NCBI GenBank assembly: GCA_002110465.1
Contig: NEED01000001.1
Location: 62,001-126,000 of the forward strand
From: an unicellular cyanobacterium SU2
GTDB taxonomy: Bacteria > Cyanobacteriota > Cyanobacteriia > Cyanobacteriales > Microcystaceae
Length of the DNA stretch: 64,000 bases
Direction of reading: 5' to 3'
Part shown: one piece after another, positions 34,652-43,295 of the stretch
Layout: every line of letters begins with the position of its first letter
How positions within the stretch are numbered: the stretch's first letter is position 1
Notes under the pieces: generated by a model
What the model was told of the DNA's origin: nothing
Database searches by the model: none
What the model saw: only the letters and a program-made list of their open reading frames with translations
Translations under genes and position numbers: made by a program

Positions 34652-34954
34652 TTTAATGGTACAGTATAGCGTAGTGAAACAGAGAAAGTTAACTTCCTTA
34701 AGGATTTGAACAGATTAAACGATAATTTCGTCACGAGTCCTTACCAATACTTGACAATCGTTAAATAGGTCTGTTAAGTTTAATTTATTAGTAAAAATAA
34801 TAATTTTGTAGAAAAAGCTCTTCTTTTAGACAGTCACTATCTAGATCCTCAAGTTATTAATCCCATCCAACTTAGGGGTAGATAGGTTAATTAGTCTCGG
34901 TAAGGAATCAATTGGAGTTCACATAGCTATTACCGAATTATTTAAGCAAGCAAC
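34652..34954. other. Upstream region of the aro leader
   Basis: This gap between the divergent STAS gene and the leader peptide must contain the promoter for the leader. TTGACA at 34751-34756 is a good -35 box, followed after 17 nt by the weak -10 box TTAAGT (34774-34779). I see nothing else that can be named. Confidence 0.35.
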
Positions 34955-35026
34955 ATGATTACGTCTCAGACTTGGTTTTACAGCTTTTATTTTACCTGGC
35001 AACTACGGAGGTTCTGGGTGAATTAA
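34955..35026 (+). CDS. Aromatic-rich leader peptide of the DAHP synthase attenuator
   Basis: A 23-codon ORF begins with ATG at 34955 and ends with TAA at 35024-35026. The peptide contains WFYSFYFTW (residues 7-15) and FW (20-21), so 9 of 23 residues are aromatic: three Trp, four Phe and two Tyr. It ends 30 nt before an intrinsic terminator that itself precedes DAHP synthase, the first enzyme of aromatic amino acid synthesis. This is the layout of a classical ribosome-mediated attenuator, in which scarcity of charged Trp/Phe/Tyr tRNA stalls the ribosome. No strong ribosome binding site is seen. Confidence 0.82.
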   Translation: MITSQTWFYSFYFTWQLRRFWVN

Positions 35027-35063
35027 GTTAGGTTGTTTTTTACGTTTATCGAATTCCCGGAAC
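35011..35063 (+). promoter_or_regulatory. Antiterminator pairing of the aro attenuator
   Basis: GTTCTGGG (35011-35018), which overlaps leader codons 19-22, can pair over eight positions, one of them G-U, with CCCGGAAC (35056-35063), the left arm of the terminator. A ribosome stalled at the early aromatic codons would leave this segment free, so the antiterminator would form and transcription continue. A ribosome that reaches the stop codon would cover it. Upstream, CTCAGA (34965-34970) could pair with TCTGGG (35013-35018) as the protector when no ribosome is present. Confidence 0.7.
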
Positions 35064-35088
35064 ACTGATACAAGGTTCCGGGTTTTTT
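35056..35088 (+). terminator. Intrinsic terminator of the aro attenuator
   Basis: CCCGGAAC (35056-35063) and GTTCCGGG (35075-35082) form a perfect 8-bp GC-rich stem around an 11-nt loop, followed by six T residues (35083-35088). It lies 34 nt before the DAHP synthase start and after the leader peptide, so it cannot be the end of another gene on this strand. It is the terminator half of the attenuator. Confidence 0.9.
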
Positions 35089-35121
35089 AATGTTTATCTA
35101 TCGTTAAAGGAAATTCCGACC

Positions 35122-35967
35122 ATGTTCAATGCCAAACTCGCCTTAAAATCCTATCCTGAAGCCATAAACACCGTATCTTTAACCGATCCCGTAACCTTCG
35201 GAGGTCAAGAAATTGTTATTATTGGTGGTCCTTGTACGGTCGAAAGTTTAGAACAAATGGACACGGTTGCCTCTCAACTGAGAAATGCACCTGTTCAAGG
35301 GTTGCGGGGAGGGGCATTTAAACCCAGAACCTCTCCCTATTCGTTTCAAGGACTTGGACTCGAAGGACTGAAAATTCTCTTTGAGATCAAACAACGCTAT
35401 CAAATTCCTATCGTTACCGAAGTAATGTCAACAGATCAAATAGAGTTGGTAGCTACCTATGGGGATATGTTACAAGTGGGTAGTCGGAATATGCAAAACT
35501 TCGAGTTACTTAAAGCCCTAGGAAAAGTAAATAAGCCCATCCTCCTCAAACGTGGTTTAGCAGCTACCCTTGAAGAGTTTATTTTTGCAGCAGAATATAT
35601 CTTAAGTGAAGGAAATTCCCAGGTCGTATTATGTGAACGGGGAATTCGTAGTTTTGATAGTTATACTCGTAATGTCCTAGACCTAGGGGCAGTGGTTGCC
35701 CTTAAACAACTGACTTGTTTACCTGTTATTGTTGATCCTTCCCATGCTGCAGGAAGAAGAGAATTAATTGAACCTTTGGCAAAGGCTGCGATCGCAGCAG
35801 GGGCTGATGGTTTAATGATTGAATGCCACCCCCACCCAGAAAAATCGGTTTCTGATGCTCAGCAAGCACTTTCTCTTGAAGAAATGGTTAATTTGGTCTA
35901 TAGTCTAGAGCCTATTGCTAGAGCCGTTGGACGGTCTATTCCCCAACCTATGCCGGTATCAGTTTAG
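35122..35967 (+). CDS. 3-Deoxy-7-phosphoheptulonate (DAHP) synthase, type I-beta core
   Basis: The protein has 281 residues. It carries the type I-beta catalytic core: IVIIGGPCTVES (metal Cys), LRGGAFKPRTSPYSFQG (PEP and E4P binding), QVGSRNMQNF, VLLCERGIRSFD-type block VVLCERGIRSFD, VIVDPSHAAGRR and LMIECHPHPEKSVSDAQQ. It condenses phosphoenolpyruvate with erythrose 4-phosphate at the entry of the shikimate pathway. Only about 20 residues come before the barrel, so the N-terminal regulatory domain of some homologues is missing. An AAAGGA ribosome binding site lies at 35106-35111. Control by the upstream attenuator would compensate for missing feedback inhibition. Confidence 0.95.
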   Translation: MFNAKLALKSYPEAINTVSLTDPVTFGGQEIVIIGGPCTVESLEQMDTVASQLRNAPVQGLRGGAFKPRTSPYSFQGLGLEGLKILFEIKQRYQIPIVTEVMSTDQIELVATYGDMLQVGSRNMQNFELLKALGKVNKPILLKRGLAATLEEFIFAAEYILSEGNSQVVLCERGIRSFDSYTRNVLDLGAVVALKQLTCLPVIVDPSHAAGRRELIEPLAKAAIAAGADGLMIECHPHPEKSVSDAQQALSLEEMVNLVYSLEPIARAVGRSIPQPMPVSV

Positions 35968-35979
35968 TTCCACTGAAAA

Positions 35980-36765
35980 TTATCTGAGGACTGGTTTGTA
36001 ACTCAACACTCGAACAACAGTCCCTTCTTTGGGTAAATCTTGAAATTTAATCAGCAGTTTATTGTCATTAATCTGACGAATATTCATATCTTTGACTAAC
36101 TCTAAAAAGCTATCCACCGAAGATAAATCACAAGCGTCTTTATCTGCTGCTTCTGTCAAGTAATGAGTAGGAATCATTACCTTGGGTTTGAGAACTTCCA
36201 TCGCCTGTTTTCCTTCATCAGGCCGATAGGCTTTCGGTCCTCCTCCCACAGGAATCATGGCAATATCAGGACTGCCTAATAAGATTTTTTGTTCAATACC
36301 AATGGGGGCGGCGGCCCCTCCTAAATGGACAATCCGCAGTCCTCCTTGAGTCCAACGCCAAGCGACATTGGTGCCAAATCGTCTACCCCCTTTGCGATCG
36401 TGGTCAATACCCACTCCTTGAATTCTTAATCCCTTAATTTCATAAACCCCAGGTTCATACAAAACTTTGGGATTTCCAGGTAGATTTTCCGCTGCTCCTT
36501 CGTCCCACATTTGACTGCTAATAATTACTAAATCTGCTTCTACTTTAGGCAGTCGATAGCCAGCGGTACAGCCAATTGTCCGAAAGGGATTGGCTAAAAT
36601 TCTCAATCCCCCTCCTGTATATAGAAAGGAAGTATGTCCTAGATACTGCACCATTAACGAACCGTTACTCTGGGCTGAGGTCGGTTGAAAGCGAGAAGCT
36701 AGGGGAATTCCAGTGGCTGCGATGGCACTGGCACCAACATAGCGGATTAACTGTCGCCTTTTCAT
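35980..36765 (-). CDS. Tat-exported metallo-beta-lactamase fold hydrolase
   Basis: The protein has 261 residues. The N-terminus MKRRQLIRYVGASAIAATGI is a twin-arginine signal with cleavage probably near TSAQS (about residue 32). The body matches UlaG-like MBL proteins (MVQYLGHTSFLYTGGGLRIL, IVHLGGAAAPIG, MIPVGGGPKAYRPDEG, VMIPTHYLT). The full HxHxDH motif is not visible: the block reads SSQMWDEG, so key metal ligands are altered and enzyme activity is uncertain. It ends 12 nt from the convergent DAHP synthase gene. Confidence 0.78.
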   Translation of the reverse strand: MKRRQLIRYVGASAIAATGIPLASRFQPTSAQSNGSLMVQYLGHTSFLYTGGGLRILANPFRTIGCTAGYRLPKVEADLVIISSQMWDEGAAENLPGNPKVLYEPGVYEIKGLRIQGVGIDHDRKGGRRFGTNVAWRWTQGGLRIVHLGGAAAPIGIEQKILLGSPDIAMIPVGGGPKAYRPDEGKQAMEVLKPKVMIPTHYLTEAADKDACDLSSVDSFLELVKDMNIRQINDNKLLIKFQDLPKEGTVVRVLSYKPVLR

Positions 36766-36854
36766 TGTTACTCAAAGGGTTAAATAAGGGTGTAGTTCTT
36801 TATTCTTGTTTAGTATAGCAGGCAGTTAGAAGTCAGTAGAGACAATTGACATCC

Positions 36855-36899
36855 TCACCGATCTTAAGGAACGGTGATTCCTAAGCCTCACAACTTAGG
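36855..36899 (-). mobile_element. Right-end hairpins of an IS200/IS605-type element
   Basis: TCACCG-ATCTTAAGGAA-CGGTGA (36855-36877) is followed by CCTAAG-CCTCACAA-CTTAGG (36880-36899). Two short hairpins just beyond the tnpB stop codon are typical of the right end of IS200/IS605 elements, where they are bound by the TnpA transposase; the same region usually yields the guide RNA for TnpB. Confidence 0.6.
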
Positions 36900-37148
36900 T
36901 TTCTGCTTCAATGCAGTTGCCTTGCGAGATTTACTCTCTTCGGGTCTTACACTCGCTCCACAGACTGACACCCCAAAGGGGTTCGGCAGTCGCTCATAGG
37001 GGAAACCCCCAAGACGGCGCTGCCTCACCGCAAGCCCTGCGGCCAAAATATTTTGACTGGCGTTTAGATCTCGGTCGTGGTTAGTTGCACATTTAGGACA
37101 TTCCCATTCACGAATATTTAACGGTAATTTGTCGATTATGTGACCACA
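36888..37148 (-). pseudogene. C-terminal remnant of TnpB (IS605 OrfB)
   Basis: The readable part starts with NCGHIIDKLPLNIREWECPK and continues CATNHDRDLNASQNILAAG, the C-terminal zinc ribbon and the last catalytic Asp block (DRDLNAS) of TnpB. The first cysteine pair is broken: one Cys of the usual CxxC is replaced at the breakpoint. The rest of tnpB, with the RuvC core, is gone. At about 37140 the sequence changes to IS630 coding sequence on the other strand, so the loss came with that rearrangement. Confidence 0.8.
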
Positions 37149-37403
37149 GTTATTCTTGATCAAGCTTCTATTCATACCAGTGATATTTTTCTGGCTAAAT
37201 TGGAGGAATGGGAAAGGAAAAAATTAAAATTATTTTGGTTGCCAACTTACTCTCCGAAGCTTAACTTAATTGAAATCCTCTGGAAATTTATTAAGTATGA
37301 ATGGATTGAAGTTGATGCTTACTATAGCTGGAAAAATTTACTTAATTATTTAAGAAAAGTGCTGGACAATTTTGGTCGAGAATATGCAATTAATTTTGTT
37401 TAG
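37140..37403 (+). pseudogene. C-terminal remnant of an IS630-type DDE transposase
   Basis: The fragment has TTVILDQASIHTSDIFLAKL with the second catalytic Asp, and LFWLPTYSPKLNLIEILWKF with the third acidic residue (Glu) of the DDE triad. It covers only the last ~85 residues of a transposase of this family. The N-terminal half is missing at the junction with the TnpB tail. The sequence after it (37404-37494) is AT-rich and may hold the old right end of the element, but I could not define inverted repeats. Confidence 0.82.
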
Positions 37404-37494
37404 GTACTTAAATTAGTTTTGGCAAATATTTAACTTCTGTTAAATATATTTAACGGTGCTATACTTTTGACGATAACTAACTATAAATCCCTTT

Positions 37495-38400
37495 ATGTTT
37501 AAATTTACTTCTCGACTTATTATCCCTTTAATTTTACCGTTACTAACAATAAACCCTCCCGCTTTGACACAACTTTCTGAGCCAGCTAGATGGGCTACTA
37601 CCATACACAGCAATTACAGAATTTATCCAAATATCACCTATCTTAAGGCAAACAATACCGAGTTGAACCTTGATGTCTATGCACTAAGAAATACTGAAAA
37701 AACTGTTCCAACAATGATCTACTTTCACGGTGGTGGTTGGCGTGGTGGTAACAAGGAAAAAAACATTTTGCGTCTGTTACCTTACCTGGAAATGGGCTGG
37801 GGAGTAGTTAGTGTTCAATATCGTTTGGCTAATATCTCTGTTGCACCTGCCGCAGTTGAAGATTGCTTGTGCGCTCTTCGATGGGTCATCCGAAATGCAG
37901 ATAAGTATGGTTTTGATTCTAACAAAATTGTTGTTTCAGGTCATTCTGCGGGTGGTCATTTAGCCCTTACCACAGGAATGATCCCTGAGAGTGCAGGTCT
38001 TGACCGTCAATGTCCAGGCAATGAAAAACTCAAAGTTGCGGCCATTGTCAACTGGTATGGTATTACTAATGTGGGAGATTTGCTTGAAGGAAAAAATCAA
38101 AAATCCTATGCAGTTCAGTGGATGGGAAGTAGAACCGACCGCTTTGAAATTGCTCAAAGGGTTTCTCCCCTCAACTATATAAGAGGTAATTTACCACCAA
38201 TAATTACTATACATGGTGATAATGATTCGGCCGTTCCTTATAGTCATGCTGTTCAACTTCATGAGGGACTAGACCAGGCAGGAGTCCCTAACCAACTAAT
38301 TACTATTCCTGGTGGTGGCCATGGTGGTTTTACAAACAATGAAATGTTTCGTATTTACGGTGCTATTCAAAACTTTTTAAATACTCACTTGAATAAATAG
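37495..38400 (+). CDS. Secreted alpha/beta hydrolase (esterase/lipase type)
   Basis: The protein has 301 residues. An N-terminal hydrophobic signal (about residues 8-26, ending near PPALTQ) suggests export. The oxyanion motif HGGGW is at 78-82. The nucleophile Ser is at 151 in GHSAGGH, the acid in IHGDNDSAVPY and the His in IPGGGHGGF. This is the BD-FAE/Aes-like group that removes acyl groups from sugars or small esters. It is flanked by mobile-element debris on both sides. A role in de-esterifying a glycan is possible but unproven. Confidence 0.85.
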   Translation: MFKFTSRLIIPLILPLLTINPPALTQLSEPARWATTIHSNYRIYPNITYLKANNTELNLDVYALRNTEKTVPTMIYFHGGGWRGGNKEKNILRLLPYLEMGWGVVSVQYRLANISVAPAAVEDCLCALRWVIRNADKYGFDSNKIVVSGHSAGGHLALTTGMIPESAGLDRQCPGNEKLKVAAIVNWYGITNVGDLLEGKNQKSYAVQWMGSRTDRFEIAQRVSPLNYIRGNLPPIITIHGDNDSAVPYSHAVQLHEGLDQAGVPNQLITIPGGGHGGFTNNEMFRIYGAIQNFLNTHLNK

Positions 38401-38471
38401 AGTTATGAACAAACTTTTTTAGTACATATAGCAATCAGTAATCAGTTGTGAGAATTAAATCTCGGTTATGC

Positions 38472-38659
38472 GGTTCTACGGTATCAGTTATGCTAAACTA
38501 TCACAAATAATGGGCTTGAAAGCTAAAGAGTTAAGCTATACAAACAAAGGTTGCCTACGGAACCTATAATTGAGTCGGCGAAGGCGGGCTTTATTCTTGT
38601 AGAATAAGGCTTTAGTCTTTTATTAGTTATTGGTTTAGCATAGTACATAAGGTAGAACC
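38472..38659. mobile_element. Candidate MITE with ~27-bp inverted ends
   Basis: The left end GGTTCTACGGTATCAGTTAT (38472 on) and the right end read in reverse (GGTTCTACCTTATGTACTAT) agree at 21 of the first 27 positions, both continuing with GCTAAAC. The 188-bp element carries no ORF. Inside lies the hairpin GCTTTATTC-TTGTA-GAATAAGGC. I could not find a target-site duplication. Short, non-coding and with inverted ends, it fits a MITE. Confidence 0.55.
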
Positions 38660-38752
38660 AGAATTCATTTGAAATAATAATATTATGTCCCTGTTGTATT
38701 GTAATGTATAGCCAATCGAACCAACTATTAACTATACACTATTAACTATCAA

Positions 38753-39724
38753 CTAACAAGACATTTCTAACATTTTTTGAATCGGACGTAGAGCAGCAAC
38801 TCTAATTGATTCATCCATATTAATTTCTGGCTGTTTAAACTTCATAGCGAGATACAACTTTTCTAGCGTATTTAACCGCATATGAGGACATTCATTACAA
38901 GCACAATTATTCATAGCTGGTGCAGGAATAAACTGTTTTGTAGGAGCAGCTTTTTCCATTTGATGAATAATTCCTGGTTCAGTTGCCACAATAAACTTAT
39001 TACTTGAACTTTGCTGGCAATACTTTAACAAAGCCGTCGTAGAACCAATATAATTAGCATGACGTAACACAGGAGGTTCACATTCAGGATGAGCAATAAT
39101 TTCGGCTTCGGGATGTTCTATTTTTAGCTGAACCATTTTCTTTTCTGAAAAGGTTTCATGAACGATACAACTGCCTTGCCAGAGAATTAACTCTCGTCCC
39201 GTTTGTTCTATCACATACCGCCCCAAATTGCGATCAGGAGCAAAAATAATCGGGCGATCTTTTGGCAATTGCTCAACAATTTTAACCGCGTTAGAACTGG
39301 TACAAATCACATCACTCATCGCCTTAATCGCTGCACTACAGTTAATGTAGGAAACCACAATACAATCAGGATATTGAGCCTTAAATTGAGCAAAAGCATC
39401 AGGAGGACAGCTATCAGCTAACGAACAACCCGCTTCTAAATCTGGTAGTAATACTAATTTATCAGGGTTGAGAATTTTAGCTGTTTCCGCCATGAAATGA
39501 ACCCCCGCAAAAACAATGACATCCGCATTAGTGCTGGCTGCTTGTTGAGAAAGACCCAAAGAATCACCTAAAAAGTCAGCAATATCTTGAATATCAGGCT
39601 CTTGATAATAATGAGCTAAAATAACGGCATTTAGTTCTTTCTTTAGCTGGTTTATCGCCGTAAATAAATCATCAGGAATAAGGTTAGATTGTGTGGATTG
39701 ATGAGGCCGTAAAGTGGTGAACAC
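38753..39724 (-). CDS. nadA: Quinolinate synthase NadA
   Basis: The protein has 323 residues from a GTG start at 39724; no ATG is available. Core motifs are all present: [70 protein letters not shown] and the C-terminal cluster motif CACNECPHM. The conserved cysteines bind the 4Fe-4S cluster that condenses iminoaspartate with dihydroxyacetone phosphate to quinolinate in NAD synthesis. No nadB or nadC is nearby. Confidence 0.97.
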   Translation of the reverse strand: MFTTLRPHQSTQSNLIPDDLFTAINQLKKELNAVILAHYYQEPDIQDIADFLGDSLGLSQQAASTNADVIVFAGVHFMAETAKILNPDKLVLLPDLEAGCSLADSCPPDAFAQFKAQYPDCIVVSYINCSAAIKAMSDVICTSSNAVKIVEQLPKDRPIIFAPDRNLGRYVIEQTGRELILWQGSCIVHETFSEKKMVQLKIEHPEAEIIAHPECEPPVLRHANYIGSTTALLKYCQQSSSNKFIVATEPGIIHQMEKAAPTKQFIPAPAMNNCACNECPHMRLNTLEKLYLAMKFKQPEINMDESIRVAALRPIQKMLEMSC

Positions 39725-40182
39725 AGTGGGATGTCACTCCTGGGAGGTATTTATAGTTAATGTTACCAAAACTATTATAGTGAATTCAACCATGTTAGTG
39801 CAACATTACTTCAAAAACGACTTAGAGACTGTCTATAAACAAAATATTCAGTGAATTTTCGGTCTATTGTTTCAGTTAGTAGTCAACTCTTGAAGCTTGA
39901 TTTCTCAAGGCTAAAGCCTTTACGACGAGCCTAAAATTTGATGTACTGAATGTAGTTCAATTCTATGGTGATCGCCAGAGGGATGGTGAAAGCGATCGCC
40001 AATAACTTGGTAGATTTGATGCCGAGATGAAGGCTTGGCAAATAAAAATCGGTGCTAAAACCTAAATGATACAATGATCCATAACCTCTTTATCAGTCCT
40101 TAATCTCTATAGTTAAAGGCGTAAATCGCCACTTAAGGTACATTAGATCCTCAAAAAGTTAGAATAAGTTCTAAAAAACCCT
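39725..40182. other. 458-bp region upstream of secA
   Basis: No ORF is supported. There is a HIP1-like core GCGATCGCC near 39991 and an AAGGCTAAAGCCTTTACGAC palindrome near 39899-39918, akin to the dispersed palindromes elsewhere in the window. The region must hold the promoters of the divergent nadA and secA genes, but I cannot assign boxes with confidence. Confidence 0.4.
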
Positions 40183-42993
40183 ATGCTTAAAACTCTATTT
40201 GGTGACCCTAACACCCGTAAACTCAAAAAATTTCAGCCTTTAGTCACAGAAGTGAATGTGATCGAGGAAGATATTCAAAAATTGTCTGACGAACAACTCA
40301 AACACAAAACAGTAGAATTTAGGGAACTCATCGACAAGGCGAAAGACGACGAAGAATTAGAAGATATCTTAGAAGAGATTTTACCCGAAGCCTTTGCCGT
40401 GGTACGCGAAGCCGGAATACGGGTGTTAGGAATGCGCCACTTTGATGTGCAAATTCTTGGTGGGATTGTTCTCCACAGAGGACAAATTGCCGAAATGAAA
40501 ACAGGGGAAGGGAAAACCCTAGTGGCTACTCTTCCAGCCTATCTCAATGGATTAACAGGACGCGGCGTACATATTGTTACAGTAAACGACTATTTAGCCC
40601 GTCGAGATGCCGAATGGATGGGACAAGTTCACCGCTTTTTAGGGCTTACTGTGGGACTGATTCAAGGAGGGATGAGTCCTGATGAACGGAAGAAAAACTA
40701 CGCCTGTGACATTACCTACACCACCAACAGCGAATTAGGCTTTGATTATTTACGGGATAATATGGCAACGGCTATGGCCGAAGTGGTACAAAGGCCGTTT
40801 AACTACTGCATTATTGACGAAGTAGACTCTATCTTAATCGATGAAGCCCGAACCCCTCTAATTATTTCAGGACAGATAGAACGCCCCACAGAAAAATATC
40901 TCAAAGCGGCTTCGATTGCAGCCCAACTGGTAAAACAAGAAAGCGAAGAAGAACTCGGAGACTACGAAGTTGATGAAAAAGCCCGTAACGTTTTAATGAC
41001 GGATCAAGGGTTTGAAAAAGCTGAACAATTGTTAGGAGTAGACGACTTATACGATCAAGAAAATCCTTGGGCGCATTATGTTTTCAACGCGATTAAAGCC
41101 AAAGAATTATTCGTTAAAGACGTTAACTACATGATCCGCAACAAAGAAGTGGTGATCGTCGATGAATTTACCGGACGGGTGTTACCAGGACGACGGTGGA
41201 GTGATGGACTTCATCAAGCCATTGAAGCCAAAGAAGGAGTTGATATTCAAAAAGAAACCCAAACCTTAGCCACCATTACCTATCAAAATTTCTTCCTTCT
41301 CTATCCCAAACTATCAGGGATGACAGGGACAGCCAAAACCGAAGAAACAGAATTAGAAAAGGTCTATAACCTTCAAGTTACTATCATTCCTACTAACCGA
41401 CCCTCCCAACGTTACGACTTACCAGATGTCGTCTACAAAACTGAACCAGCCAAATGGCAAGCCGTAGCGGCCGAAGTTGAAGAATTACACCATCAAGGGC
41501 GGCCAATTCTTGTGGGAACCACCAGTGTAGAAAAATCAGAAGTTCTGGCTACCCTTCTACGAGACAAGAAAATCCCCCATAACCTCCTTAATGCCCGTCC
41601 TGAAAACGTTGAACGAGAATCAGAAATTGTTGCCCAAGCTGGACGCAAGGGGGCTGTTACTATCGCCACCAACATGGCAGGACGAGGAACTGATATTATC
41701 TTAGGAGGAAATGCCGACTACATGGCTAGGCTAAAAATTCGGGAATTCCTCATGCCCCAAATTGTTACCCCCGAAGACGATGATATTATGGCCGCCATGG
41801 CAGGAAATGGTGGGGGTCGTCGTCCTCAAGGGTTTGGGAAAGGGAAGAAAAAAACCAAAAATTGGAGTCCTTCGGATGCGGATATCTTTCCGACTAAACT
41901 ATCTCCCGAAGTCGAAGAAATACTCAAAGAAGCGGTGAAGTTCGCCGTTGATCATTACGGACAGCAAAGTTTATCCGAACTCGAAGCTGAAGAAAAAATA
42001 GCGATCGCTTCAGAAAAAGCCCCTACCGAAGACCCTGTGATTGAAAAATTACGAGAGGTTTACAAGGCGATTCGTCAGTCCTATGAAACGGTTACCGATA
42101 AGGAACAAGATGAAGTAGTGGACTTAGGAGGACTCCACGTCATGGGAACTGAACGCCACGAGTCCCGACGCATTGATAACCAGTTACGGGGACGGGCTGG
42201 ACGACAAGGAGACCCAGGATCAACAAAATTCTTTTTAAGTTTAGAAGATAACTTATTGCGGATTTTTGGGGGCGATCGCGTAGCCGGTTTAATGAATGCC
42301 TTCCGCGTAGAAGAAGATATGCCCATTGAATCAAAAATGCTCACCCGTTCCCTAGAAGGGGCGCAAAAAAAGGTCGAAACCTTCTATTACGACACCCGTA
42401 AACAAGTGTTTGAGTATGACGAGGTCATGAATAACCAACGTCGGGCTATCTATGCTGAACGCCGTCGAGTCCTTGAGGGGTTAGATCTCAAAGAACAGGT
42501 TCTGCAATACGCAGAAAAAACCATGGACGAAATTGTCGATGCTTACGTCAACCCAGAATTACCCCCCGAAGAATGGGACGTGGACAACTTGGTAAGTAAG
42601 GTCAAGGAATTTGTCTACCTGTTGCAAGATATTACGGCTAAAGACATGGAAGATATGACGGTTAGTGAAATGAAAGTCTTTCTCCATGAAGAGGTGCGTA
42701 AAGCCTACGATATCAAAGAAGATGAAGTGGATAAAATCCGTCCTGGTTTAATGCGCGAAGCAGAACGATTTTTCATTTTGCAACAAATTGATACCCTTTG
42801 GCGCGAACACCTGCAAACAATGGATGCACTGCGGGAGTCTATTGGGTTAAGAGGTTACGGACAAAAAGATCCGCTTATTGAATATAAACAAGAAGGATAC
42901 GAAATGTTCTTGGAAATGATGATTGATATTCGTCGGAATGTGGTTTATTCATTGTTCCAATTCCAACCCCAAGGACAACCGCAAACCGTATAA
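40183..42993 (+). CDS. secA: Preprotein translocase ATPase SecA
   Basis: The protein has 936 residues, close to the length of cyanobacterial SecA. It has Walker A MKTGEGKT, Walker [15 protein letters not shown], the preprotein cross-linking domain, the second nucleotide-binding domain with [19 protein letters not shown] and [19 protein letters not shown], and the helical scaffold with [20 protein letters not shown]. The C-terminal zinc-binding tail found in many bacteria is missing, as usual in cyanobacteria. SecA drives proteins through SecYEG into the thylakoid lumen and periplasm. It is a single gene with its own upstream region. Confidence 0.99.
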   Translation: MLKTLFGDPNTRKLKKFQPLVTEVNVIEEDIQKLSDEQLKHKTVEFRELIDKAKDDEELEDILEEILPEAFAVVREAGIRVLGMRHFDVQILGGIVLHRGQIAEMKTGEGKTLVATLPAYLNGLTGRGVHIVTVNDYLARRDAEWMGQVHRFLGLTVGLIQGGMSPDERKKNYACDITYTTNSELGFDYLRDNMATAMAEVVQRPFNYCIIDEVDSILIDEARTPLIISGQIERPTEKYLKAASIAAQLVKQESEEELGDYEVDEKARNVLMTDQGFEKAEQLLGVDDLYDQENPWAHYVFNAIKAKELFVKDVNYMIRNKEVVIVDEFTGRVLPGRRWSDGLHQAIEAKEGVDIQKETQTLATITYQNFFLLYPKLSGMTGTAKTEETELEKVYNLQVTIIPTNRPSQRYDLPDVVYKTEPAKWQAVAAEVEELHHQGRPILVGTTSVEKSEVLATLLRDKKIPHNLLNARPENVERESEIVAQAGRKGAVTIATNMAGRGTDIILGGNADYMARLKIREFLMPQIVTPEDDDIMAAMAGNGGGRRPQGFGKGKKKTKNWSPSDADIFPTKLSPEVEEILKEAVKFAVDHYGQQSLSELEAEEKIAIASEKAPTEDPVIEKLREVYKAIRQSYETVTDKEQDEVVDLGGLHVMGTERHESRRIDNQLRGRAGRQGDPGSTKFFLSLEDNLLRIFGGDRVAGLMNAFRVEEDMPIESKMLTRSLEGAQKKVETFYYDTRKQVFEYDEVMNNQRRAIYAERRRVLEGLDLKEQVLQYAEKTMDEIVDAYVNPELPPEEWDVDNLVSKVKEFVYLLQDITAKDMEDMTVSEMKVFLHEEVRKAYDIKEDEVDKIRPGLMREAERFFILQQIDTLWREHLQTMDALRESIGLRGYGQKDPLIEYKQEGYEMFLEMMIDIRRNVVYSLFQFQPQGQPQTV

Positions 42994-43295
42994 AGTATCA
43001 TCGAAGACTCCAGGGGCTTAATGATAAAAATTAAGCTCCTAAAAATCGTTAAAGTGAAGGTTAAAATAAAAAAATCAAAAAGTATCATTCGATTACGATT
43101 AAGAAACTTAAATCCAACGGTGAGCGTCAAAAAGCATAAAAAAAATTCTCCAGTTGACAAAAAATCCCCAATAAAAAATTATTCCAAGAAATCAGCGAAT
43201 CTATAGGATATTTAGTATCTCTTATAGTAAACTTGCCTTATTAAATAATAAATGGTGTTAAGTTAACTAATTAGCAAGAACCTGATCTTAAGCTT
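42994..43295. other. 302-bp gap upstream of the Wza-like gene
   Basis: The gap contains a lysine-rich frame that I do not believe is a gene. TTGACA at 43154-43159 with AATTAT 17 nt later is a possible promoter for the Wza-like gene. Nothing else is seen. Confidence 0.35.

Noticed and set aside
43021-43206. Lysine-rich 61-codon frame downstream of secA
   Set aside because: Low-complexity composition, no ribosome binding site, and no domain; it looks like chance in AT-rich sequence.
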